This document shows positions 35,253 through 42,320 of a stretch of 64,000 nucleotides of DNA, in pieces. This stretch comes from CAXMNX01 sp964194845 (lineage in GTDB: Bacteria > Pseudomonadota > Alphaproteobacteria > Rhodobacterales > Rhodobacteraceae), in the NCBI GenBank assembly GCA_964194845.1, contig CAXMNX010000104.1, forward strand, positions 1 to 64,000, read 5' to 3'. Position 1 is the first letter of the stretch; each line of letters opens with the position of its first letter. Below the pieces are notes generated by a model that had not been told where the DNA came from, searched no databases, and saw nothing but the letters and a program-made list of their open reading frames with translations. Position numbers and translations under genes: made by a program.

Positions 35253-36307
35253 CCCTGAAATCCGACATCCGCGCCGAGGCTGATCGTCTGCGCGCCGCTT
35301 TCGAGGCGCTCGGGGCCCAAGTGTTCGAGGCCGCTATCCTCCAACCCGCAGGCACGCTTCTGAACCTTTACGGCGAAGACATCCGCGCCCGCGCCTTCGT
35401 CACCCACGACCCGCTGCGGGGCGAAATGATGCTGCGCCCGGACTTCACCGTGCCGCTGGTCCAGCGCCACATGCAGGACGGGCGCGCGTCGGCGCGCTAC
35501 ACCTACGCCGGCGAAGTCTTTCGCCGTCAGGAAGAAGACGACACCCGACCGACGGAATACATTCAAGTCGGCTACGAGGTTTTTGGCGGTGACGAGGCCC
35601 GCGCAGACGCCGAGGTTTTTGCGGCGATGCAGGGCGCGCTCGCGGGTCTTCCGCTGCGCCCCGCAATCGGCGATCTTGGCATTCTGAAAGCCGCCGTCGA
35701 AGACCTTGATACACCCGACCGCCGCAAGGCCGCGCTTATGCGCCATCTCTGGCGCCCGGCACGCTTCCGCGCGCTTCTCACCCGGTTCTCGCAAGCAGCA
35801 CCGCCACCGCCCGCGCCTGCGGATGCCGCCATCCCCCACGTCGGCCTCCGCACACCCGAAGAAGTTGCCACGCGCCTGAGGTTGCTGGCTGACGAGGCCG
35901 ACACAGCCCCGATTACCGCAGCGCAAGTTGACCAGCTAAGCGCGATCCTCGCCATCGCGGGTGATGCGCCCAAAGCGCTGGGCGCGCTAAACGCTCTGGC
36001 CAGTTCCGGCACCGCGCTGTCCAGCGCCCTTGCGCTTTTCGCCGCGCGCCTCGACGCGCTCGCTGAAATGGGCGTCGATCCGGCCGCGCTGCCGTTCGAA
36101 GCCAGCTATGGGCGCACGACACTCGAATACTACAGCGGCTTTGTCTTTGGATTTTCCGCGCCCACGCGCCCGGACCTGCCAGTGGTCGCGACGGGTGGCC
36201 GCTATGACTTGCTGACTTCGGCACTCGGCGCTGGCACAGCGCTCCCCGCCGTCGGCGGCGTCATCCGCCCCGAAGGCGTGCTGGCGCTGAAAGGCGGCTC
36301 AACATGA
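35249..36307 (+). CDS. hisZ: ATP phosphoribosyltransferase regulatory subunit
   Basis: A 352-residue HisS paralogue without the anticodon-binding domain, which pairs with short-form HisG to make an active, histidine-sensitive ATP phosphoribosyltransferase. Residues resembling the HisRS catalytic core remain (RPDFTVPLVQRHM, YTYAGEVFRRQEEDD, TEYIQVGYEVFGG, and VVATGGRYDLLTSALG). Its start overlaps hisS and its stop overlaps hisG, both by ATGA, so the three are one translational chain. Presence of hisZ is expected because hisG here is the short type. Confidence 0.94.
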   Translation: MTLKSDIRAEADRLRAAFEALGAQVFEAAILQPAGTLLNLYGEDIRARAFVTHDPLRGEMMLRPDFTVPLVQRHMQDGRASARYTYAGEVFRRQEEDDTRPTEYIQVGYEVFGGDEARADAEVFAAMQGALAGLPLRPAIGDLGILKAAVEDLDTPDRRKAALMRHLWRPARFRALLTRFSQAAPPPPAPADAAIPHVGLRTPEEVATRLRLLADEADTAPITAAQVDQLSAILAIAGDAPKALGALNALASSGTALSSALALFAARLDALAEMGVDPAALPFEASYGRTTLEYYSGFVFGFSAPTRPDLPVVATGGRYDLLTSALGAGTALPAVGGVIRPEGVLALKGGST

Positions 36308-36993
36308 CCGTCAAACTTGGCATCCCGTCCAAGGGCCGCCTGATGCAGGACACGCTCAACTGGCTCGCCGCGCGCGGTATCCAAATCGAGCGGACCGGCA
36401 CCGACCGCGAATATGCCCGTCGTATCAATGGCATATCGGGCATCGAGCTGGCCCTTCTTGCAGCCGGAGAAATCCCGCGCGAACTGGCCGCCGGTCGGAT
36501 CGCACTCGGTGTCACCGGATCCGACGTCGTGCAAGAAAAAATCGCACGCTGGCAGGCCAAGGTCACCCCACTGGCCGGGCTTGGTTACGGGCAGGCAAAT
36601 CTGGTTCTGGCTGTGCCAAAATCATGGGCAGACGTTCGCGACCTCGACGACTTAGATTCCGTGGCCGAGGCTTTTCGTAAAACCCACGGCTTCCGTCTCC
36701 GGATCGCCACCAAATACCACCGCCTGGTCCGCGCGCACCTCAAGGCGGCGGGTGTCGTGGGGTATCAGCTTGTCGACAGCCAGGGCGCGACCGAAGGCAC
36801 AGTCGCCAACCTGACCGCCGAGGCCATCGCCGACATCACCTCGTCGGGTGCGACGCTCGATGCCAATCACCTCAAGATCATCGGCGACGTGATCCACGCC
36901 AGTCAGGCGACGCTCTTTCGCTCTAAAACAGCGGCACTGGGTGCAAGCGACGAAGCCGCTTTACAGGCGCTTCAGTCCAAACTCGGCCTCTGA
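36304..36993 (+). CDS. hisG: ATP phosphoribosyltransferase, short form
   Basis: A 229-residue catalytic subunit for the first step of histidine synthesis (ATP + PRPP). Signatures are GIPSKGRLMQDTL (5-17), GVTGSDVVQEK, LRIATKYHRLVRAHL, and the PRPP loop LVDSQGATEGTVANLTAEAIADITSSGATL. It lacks the C-terminal regulatory domain of the long form (about 290-300 residues), so it must rely on HisZ, encoded directly upstream with a 4-base overlap. Confidence 0.97.
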   Translation: MTVKLGIPSKGRLMQDTLNWLAARGIQIERTGTDREYARRINGISGIELALLAAGEIPRELAAGRIALGVTGSDVVQEKIARWQAKVTPLAGLGYGQANLVLAVPKSWADVRDLDDLDSVAEAFRKTHGFRLRIATKYHRLVRAHLKAAGVVGYQLVDSQGATEGTVANLTAEAIADITSSGATLDANHLKIIGDVIHASQATLFRSKTAALGASDEAALQALQSKLGL

Positions 36994-37003
36994 CCGCCCC
37001 CGC

Positions 37004-37029
37004 ATTTCTTCCTGGCAAAAATACTTTCG
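37004..37029 (-). repeat. GTATTTTTG-type 3'-end element, copy 2
   Basis: The minus strand reads GAAAGTATTTTTGCC then AGGAAGAAAT. It lies just beyond the 3' end of the DUF1489 gene, in that gene's orientation, and convergent to hisG. Confidence 0.45.
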
Positions 37030-37052
37030 CCGAAGGCCCGCGAAGCAGCCCG

Positions 37053-37071
37053 GATTTTTCGCAGAAAAATC
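37053..37071. terminator. AT-rich hairpin between hisG and the DUF1489 gene
   Basis: GATTTTTC and GAAAAATC are perfect 8-bp arms around GCA. Lying between convergent genes, it may act as a terminator in both directions, though the GC content of the stem is low for one. Confidence 0.45.
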
Positions 37072-37074
37072 GCC

Positions 37075-37494
37075 CTATCGCACCCCAATCTCTGCCAGCG
37101 CCGCCATCAACTGGTGCGGCACTTCCCCACCATCCGGCAGCACGCCGGTCGCCAGATCGCGCGGCGCGTTCCGCCCGCCAAGATAACGCCAACCCTGAAA
37201 CGGTCGCTTTCTGGTCGGTTCAACCCGCACCAGATCACGCGCCAGTTCTATGCGGCAGCGGCGAATACCGTCCTCGCCAATGACTTCCTCAAACCCGGTA
37301 ATTTCCTGCCGCGCCCGGCAAAGCCCCTGAATAACCCAATAAATGCTGCCGCCGGTCCTCAGAATCTCCTTGTCCCGTTTGGGCCACATCCGGGTGACGT
37401 GAAAATACCGATCATTGGCCCGCTGCCATTCGGCAAGGCGCTCAACGCTTTCCGAGCCAACGCTCAACTTGATCAGGTGCAGCGATTCATCCAC
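37075..37494 (-). CDS. DUF1489 family protein
   Basis: A 139-residue protein of an uncharacterised alphaproteobacterial family, recognised by LHLIKLSVGSESVERLAEWQ near the N-terminus, HVTRMWPKRDKEIL, GGSIYWVIQGLCRARQ, and RKRPFQGWRYLGGRNAPRDL near the C-terminus. I chose a GTG start at 37494, which has GGGGA seven to eight bases upstream and matches the family's usual length. The frame stays open to 37707, but that would run into the tRNA-like gene and adds sequence unlike the family. Function is unknown. Confidence 0.82.
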   Translation of the reverse strand: MDESLHLIKLSVGSESVERLAEWQRANDRYFHVTRMWPKRDKEILRTGGSIYWVIQGLCRARQEITGFEEVIGEDGIRRCRIELARDLVRVEPTRKRPFQGWRYLGGRNAPRDLATGVLPDGGEVPHQLMAALAEIGVR

Positions 37495-37679
37495 AGATTC
37501 GTCCCCAAGTACCACATCAGACAGTAGCGCATTGTCTGAGACCTTCAACATGTAGTAGATTGTAACCTCTAGCAGAGGAATCGGCATAGCGGCTCTTGCA
37601 ACAATTCTCGCAAGACTAATCGCGCAAAGTTCTTGAAATGTTCCACTTGTTAACTCTGATTTTTCTGTGAGAATCGTAT

Positions 37680-37786
37680 TGCGGAGTAGCTCAAATGGAT
37701 AGAGCACCCCTTCTTCTAGGCCGTCTTATTCACACCAAAACGGTACAGTGGGGAGGCTGCGGGTTCAAGTCCCGCCTCCGCGCCCA
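37680..37786 (+). tRNA. Interrupted tRNA gene, Arg(UCU)-like; possibly a pseudogene
   Basis: All tRNA parts except a normal anticodon loop are present. The acceptor pairs 37680-37686 (TGCGGAG) with 37776-37782 (CTCCGCG), the D-arm is 37689-37705 (GCTC...GAGC), the T-arm is 37759-37775 (GCGGG TTCAAGT CCCGC) and CCA is encoded at 37784-37786. The anticodon stem CCCC (37707-37710) pairs with GGGG (37750-37753) but encloses 39 bases, about 30 too many. CTTCTA at 37713-37718 resembles a UCU anticodon loop (Arg). The extra part can form a small hairpin, CCGT (37721-37724) with ACGG (37740-37743). Whether it is spliced, functional or decayed cannot be told. nrdJ starts 22 bases later. Confidence 0.5.
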
Positions 37787-37807
37787 AATCGAAAGAGATG
37801 CATTTAA

Positions 37808-40084
37808 ATGACCCGCTTCGCCGCGCCCATCGCCGAGCAAATCTGGGATATGAAATATCGTTTCAAGGACGCCGACGGCGCGCCTATCGACCGAAACGTC
37901 GAAGACACATGGCGCCGTATCGCGCGCGCCGTGGCGCAAGTCGAAGACGATCCTTCCGATTGGGAAGACCGGTTTTATGCGGCACTCGAGGATTTCAAGT
38001 TCCTGCCCGCAGGCCGGATCACAGCAGGCGCGGGCACCGCGCGTTCGGTGACGCTTTTCAACTGCTTCGTTATGGGCACCATCCCCGACAGCCTGTTTGG
38101 TATCTTCGAGATGCTGAAGGAAGCCGCGCTGACGATGCAGCAGGGCGGTGGGATCGGTTACGACTTTTCGACCATCCGCCCCAAGGGTGCGGACGTCAAA
38201 GGCGTGGCCGCCGATGCCTCTGGCCCCCTCAGCTTCATGGATGTCTGGGACGCGATGTGCCGCACGATCATGTCGGCTGGTTCGCGGCGCGGCGCGATGA
38301 TGGCGACGATGCGCTGCGATCACCCCGATATCGAAGATTTCATTTCCGCCAAGGCCGACCCGGCCCGGCTCAGAAACTTCAATGTTTCGGTGCTGATCAC
38401 CGACGCTTTCATGGCGGCTGTGAAAGCCGAAGGCTCGTGGGACCTGAAATTTGACGACAGGGTCTATCGCACCCTTCAGGCGCGCGATCTCTGGAACCGG
38501 ATCATGCGCGCGACCTTCGATTATGCCGAACCGGGCGTGATCTTCATCGACCGCATCAACGCGATGAACAACCTTGCCTATGCCGAGACCATCGCGGCGA
38601 CGAACCCCTGCGGCGAACAACCGTTGCCGCCCTATGGCGCCTGCCTTCTGGGCTCGATCAACCTGGCGCGACTGGTCAAAGAACCATTCACGAACAAAGC
38701 TGCATTGGACGAGACAGCACTTGAAGATCTGGTCGCAACCGCCGTTCGGATGATGGACAACGTCGTCGACGCGTCGCGCTTCCCGCTTGAGGCACAGGCG
38801 CAGGAAGCCCAGGCAAAACGCCGGATCGGTCTGGGTGTTACCGGGCTGGCCGACGCGCTTTTGATGGTGGGCGAACGCTATGGCTCCGAAGACGCTGCAC
38901 GCCTGACCGGTTCCTGGCTGAAACGCTTTGCCCGCGCCGCCTATCTGGCGTCCGGCGCACTCGCGAAGGAAAAGGGCGCGTTCCCGCTTTTTGACGCCGA
39001 GAAGTTCCTCGAAAGCGGGTCGATGCGCGCTATGGACGACGATGTTCGCGAGACGATCCGCGCGAGTGGCATTCGCAACGCGCTTCTGACCTCGATCGCG
39101 CCCACCGGCACGATCAGTCTTTACGCGGGCAACGTTTCAAGCGGGATCGAGCCGGTCTTCGCCTATGCCTACACTCGCAAAGTCCTGCAAAAGGATGGAA
39201 GCCGAACCGAAGAAGAGGTCGTCGACTACGCCGTTCAGATGTGGCGCGATTTGCATGGTGACGGCGATCTGCCCGACCACTTCGTCAACGCCCAGACGCT
39301 CAGCCCGTCTGATCACGTCCGAATGCAGGCCGCGGCGCAGGAATGGGTGGATTCCAGTATCTCGAAAACCATCAACTGCCCCGAAGACATCAGTTTTGAA
39401 GATTTTAAGGACGTCTACCTGCAAGCCTATGAGACCGGCTGCAAGGGCTGCACGACCTATCGTCCGAATGCGGTGACGGGATCAGTTCTTGCCGTGAGCG
39501 AAACCAAAGAGGCCGCTGACGCGCCGATACCGGTGTCGCCGGCGTCGGATGGCGAAGTGATATATATCGCCGAGCCACTTGATCGGCCGCAGTCGCTGGA
39601 GGGTTCGACCTACAAGCTCAAGTGGCCCGACAGCGAGCACGCGATTTATATCACTATCAACGACATCATCGTCGGCGGCCGCCGACAACCCTTTGAAGTT
39701 TTTATCAATTCCAAAAATATGGAACATTTCGCCTGGACCGTGGCGCTGACACGAATGATTTCGGCGGTGTTCCGGCGCGGCGGTGATGTGTCGTTCGTGG
39801 TGGAAGAGATGAAGGCGGTTTTCGACCCCCGCGGCGGCGCATGGATGCAGGGCAAATACGTGCCTTCGATCCTTGCCGCCATCGGCGGCGTGATCGAGCG
39901 CCACCTGGTCGCCATCGGCTTCATCGACGGCGAAGGGATGGGGCTGAAAACCGATCCGCGCAGCCAGGTCGTGAACCTTGGTGACAACCGCGGCCCCTCG
40001 TGCCCCAGTTGCGGTCAATTTGGAATGCAGATGATCGAAGGCTGCATGACCTGCCCAAGCTGCGGCCATTCGAAGTGTGGGTGA
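37808..40084 (+). CDS. nrdJ: Class II (B12-dependent) ribonucleotide reductase
   Basis: A 758-residue adenosylcobalamin-dependent reductase that makes deoxyribonucleotides with or without oxygen. The redox cysteine is C86 (LFNCFV) and the active-site set is N266-x-C268-x-E270 (NPCGEQPLPPYGAC). The C-terminus after TTYRPNA carries the extra domain with IYITINDIIVGGRRQPFEVF (TSCPD type) and ends in a cysteine-rich tail, CPSCGQ and CMTCPSCGHSKCG, for disulfide exchange or zinc. It starts 21 bases after the tRNA-like gene, so there is no room for a cobalamin riboswitch directly upstream. Ecm is the other B12 enzyme in the window. Confidence 0.96.
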   Translation: MTRFAAPIAEQIWDMKYRFKDADGAPIDRNVEDTWRRIARAVAQVEDDPSDWEDRFYAALEDFKFLPAGRITAGAGTARSVTLFNCFVMGTIPDSLFGIFEMLKEAALTMQQGGGIGYDFSTIRPKGADVKGVAADASGPLSFMDVWDAMCRTIMSAGSRRGAMMATMRCDHPDIEDFISAKADPARLRNFNVSVLITDAFMAAVKAEGSWDLKFDDRVYRTLQARDLWNRIMRATFDYAEPGVIFIDRINAMNNLAYAETIAATNPCGEQPLPPYGACLLGSINLARLVKEPFTNKAALDETALEDLVATAVRMMDNVVDASRFPLEAQAQEAQAKRRIGLGVTGLADALLMVGERYGSEDAARLTGSWLKRFARAAYLASGALAKEKGAFPLFDAEKFLESGSMRAMDDDVRETIRASGIRNALLTSIAPTGTISLYAGNVSSGIEPVFAYAYTRKVLQKDGSRTEEEVVDYAVQMWRDLHGDGDLPDHFVNAQTLSPSDHVRMQAAAQEWVDSSISKTINCPEDISFEDFKDVYLQAYETGCKGCTTYRPNAVTGSVLAVSETKEAADAPIPVSPASDGEVIYIAEPLDRPQSLEGSTYKLKWPDSEHAIYITINDIIVGGRRQPFEVFINSKNMEHFAWTVALTRMISAVFRRGGDVSFVVEEMKAVFDPRGGAWMQGKYVPSILAAIGGVIERHLVAIGFIDGEGMGLKTDPRSQVVNLGDNRGPSCPSCGQFGMQMIEGCMTCPSCGHSKCG

Positions 40085-40254
40085 CGATCTAAGGCGCGGC
40101 ATCGCCCGCGCGTGATCACGCCGGTTTTCTGACCTAATCCCAAAGCGTTGCATCAAAGACTCAGGTCCGCTGCCCGCGACGCCCAACCCATTGCTCCAGC
40201 CCCAAGCGCCACTAAGGTCGCCGCAACGATAAAAAAAGTATCGAGGCAGGTAAT

Positions 40255-41322
40255 ATGAGCATGATGGCGGGCCCCCGTGGCACGTTTGTCATTTCGTGGT
40301 CACAGACCGAAATTGACGGATTGTCGGGATCACCCATCGCGGCGCTTGAAAAAGGCGCGGCATGGCAGTGGAACGGTGCGCCGGTGCAGATTGACGGCAC
40401 CAGCGAGGCTGCCAGCCCATCTTCAAGCTCCGATGCAGATACGATCCGGCGTCAAGCAGCGGCAGGCGCGCGCCGTATCGTCGGTCGCGCTTTGGTGCAG
40501 GAAGGCGTCCGCACGCCGTTTGTCGACGATAATGTGACCCTCAATCAGGCGTTCATTCTGACCGACGGGTGCCAACGTTGGGTGGCGACGCTGATCGATA
40601 TGCCCGAAATTGCCCGACCGCTTTTAATGTTCGTCGGCGAGCCTCCGCCACAAGGACAGCAACTTTGGATCGCAGAAGGGCTCGAGGCCCCCGAGCGCGT
40701 CTCGTATCTGCGTGAAAGCCACGAGGGCGTTGTGTGCTTCACGCCGGGAACGATGCTCGAGACTCCGGACGGGCCAGCCCCTATCGAGGATCTGGTGGCC
40801 GGTGACCGGGTGATGACGCGCGACAACGGCTCGGAAGAGGTTCTGTGGGTTGGCGAGCGCCACGTTTCCGGCGCGCGGCTTTATGCGATGCCCGATCTGC
40901 GACCTGTGCGTATCCGCGCGGGCGCGCTGGGCGATGATCGACCAACGGGCGACCTGATCGTTTCACCGGACCACCGGATGATGATCAAGGGCCCGGCAGC
41001 ACTTGCGCTTTGGGGCGAGCGCGAAGTGCTGGTGACCGCGCGCGACATGATCGACGATCACCGCGTGACACGCGACCTGTCCGCGAAATCGGTAACTTAT
41101 ATCCACATGATGCTGGCCCGCCATCACATCCTGGTCGCCAACGGCATGGAAACCGAAAGCTTTCATCCCGGCGCGGCCGCGATTGACGCGATTGCCGATG
41201 ACCAGCTTGAACGGCTTTTCGATGTGATGCCCGAGCTGCGATACGACACTTCGGTTTATGGCCCAATGTCGCGGCGGGTGCTGTCCAAGGCCGAAGCCGC
41301 ACTGATCGCGCGGGTCACCTGA
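40255..41322 (+). CDS. Hint (hedgehog/intein) domain protein
   Basis: A 355-residue protein whose second half is a Hint domain typical of Rhodobacteraceae. The presumed catalytic cysteine is C161 in VVCFTPGTMLETPDGPAPIEDLVAGDRVMTRDNG, and the C-terminal block is YIHMMLARHHILVANGMETESFHPG. The first 155 residues are not a known domain; a serine-rich linker lies near 51-60. Such proteins may self-cleave at the cysteine, but no C-extein cysteine or serine junction is obvious. The function is unknown. A GAGG site precedes the ATG; rpsD follows on the same strand from its own promoter. Confidence 0.82.
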   Translation: MSMMAGPRGTFVISWSQTEIDGLSGSPIAALEKGAAWQWNGAPVQIDGTSEAASPSSSSDADTIRRQAAAGARRIVGRALVQEGVRTPFVDDNVTLNQAFILTDGCQRWVATLIDMPEIARPLLMFVGEPPPQGQQLWIAEGLEAPERVSYLRESHEGVVCFTPGTMLETPDGPAPIEDLVAGDRVMTRDNGSEEVLWVGERHVSGARLYAMPDLRPVRIRAGALGDDRPTGDLIVSPDHRMMIKGPAALALWGEREVLVTARDMIDDHRVTRDLSAKSVTYIHMMLARHHILVANGMETESFHPGAAAIDAIADDQLERLFDVMPELRYDTSVYGPMSRRVLSKAEAALIARVT

Positions 41323-41340
41323 AGCGCCCAAAATCCCACA

Positions 41341-41369
41341 TTGACAGCCCAAGTTGCCCCGCCTATATG
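41341..41369 (+). promoter_or_regulatory. Sigma-70 type promoter for rpsD
   Basis: A consensus -35 box TTGACA (41341-41346), a 17-base spacer and a -10 box TATATG (41364-41369) lie 108 bases before the rpsD start. The resulting leader of about 100 bases contains a small hairpin, CCCCT-GCA-AGGGG, near 41393-41405. Confidence 0.75.
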
Positions 41370-41476
41370 CCGGGCTTCATTGGTGTTGGTGGCCCCTGCA
41401 AGGGGATGCCTGTCGTCTCGGCAAAATCCGGGGAAAGGACAACGCCCTTCGCAACGAATGCAGAAGGAGATCAGCC

Positions 41477-42097
41477 GTGACCAAACGCACGTCTGCCAAA
41501 TATAAGATTGACCGCCGGATGGGCGAAAACATCTGGGGCCGCCCGAAATCCCCCGTCAATCGCCGCGAATATGGCCCCGGCCAGCACGGTCAGCGCCGCA
41601 AGGGCAAAATTTCCGACTTTGGCTTGCAGCTTCGCGCTAAGCAGAAACTGAAAGGCTATTACGGCGATCTGACGGAAAAACAGTTCAAACGCATCTTTGC
41701 CGACGCAGCGCGCGCGAAAGGTGACACCGGCGAAAACCTTATCGGCCTGCTCGAAAGCCGTCTGGACGCGGTCGTCTACCGCGCCAAGTTCGTGCCGACG
41801 ATCTTTTCTGCGCGCCAGTTTGTAAACCACGGCCACGTGCGCGTGAACGGCAGACGGGTGAACATTCCTTCGTATCGCGTAAAAGAAGGCGATGCGATCG
41901 AAATCCGCGATCGCTCGAAACAGTTGACCATCGTGCTGGAAGCAGCCGGTCTGCCCGAACGCGATGTGCCGGACTATATCGAGGTTGATCATTCGAAGAT
42001 GACCGCGACGTTCGTCCGCGCACCCGGCCTTGGCGATGTGCCTTATCCGGTGTTGATGGAGCCGAACCTGGTCATCGAATATTACGCGCAGAACTAG
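41477..42097 (+). CDS. rpsD: 30S ribosomal protein S4
   Basis: A 206-residue primary-binding ribosomal protein that nucleates 30S assembly at the 5' domain of 16S rRNA. The N-terminal domain has NRREYGPGQHGQRRKGKISDFGLQLRAKQ and the S4 RNA-binding domain has RLDAVVYRAKFVPTIFSARQFVNHGHVRVNGRRVNIPSYRV. The GTG start at 41477 follows a strong AAGGAGATC site and gives the normal length. It has its own promoter and a perfect terminator behind it, so it is a single-gene unit. Confidence 0.98.
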   Translation: MTKRTSAKYKIDRRMGENIWGRPKSPVNRREYGPGQHGQRRKGKISDFGLQLRAKQKLKGYYGDLTEKQFKRIFADAARAKGDTGENLIGLLESRLDAVVYRAKFVPTIFSARQFVNHGHVRVNGRRVNIPSYRVKEGDAIEIRDRSKQLTIVLEAAGLPERDVPDYIEVDHSKMTATFVRAPGLGDVPYPVLMEPNLVIEYYAQN

Positions 42098-42122
42098 GCA
42101 ACTAATTCGATCTGAAAATAGC

Positions 42123-42149
42123 AAGGCCGCCCAAGTGGCGGCCTTTTTT
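42123..42149 (+). terminator. Intrinsic terminator of rpsD
   Basis: AAGGCCGCC and GGCGGCCTT form a perfect 9-bp stem with loop CAAGT, followed by TTTT. It lies 26 bases after the rpsD stop. Confidence 0.92.
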
Positions 42150-42291
42150 GATCGGTGCGCTTCGTCTGGCTGGAAGACGCGTAACTCAGCATAATAGCGC
42201 GATGAGCATCTGTCAGTGCGCCAACCCACGGGCAGACGCTGCCCGGTTTGCGTTGCGCAATCTGGCCAAAAACGTGTCAGCAGACGCAATC

Positions 42292-42315
42292 TGCGTATTT
42301 ACAGAAAAGATGAAG
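42292..42315 (+). repeat. GTATTTTTG-type 3'-end element, copy 3
   Basis: Reads TGCGTATTTACAGAAAAGAT then GAAG on the plus strand, downstream of rpsD. It is followed at once by the 3' end of the convergent fadJ-like gene. A 7-bp hairpin (CGGGCAG-ACG-CTGCCCG, 42229-42245) precedes it. Confidence 0.45.
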
Positions 42316-42320
42316 CGGCC

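Noticed and set aside
37787..37807. Possible cobalamin riboswitch before nrdJ
   Set aside because: Only 21 bases separate the tRNA-like gene from the nrdJ start, and no B12-box sequence was found there or directly upstream.
37730..38620. Minus-strand frame running from nrdJ into the tRNA-like gene
   Set aside because: Its C-terminus RRRDLNPQP is the well-known false peptide produced by reading tRNA T-arms in reverse. The rest is antisense to nrdJ.
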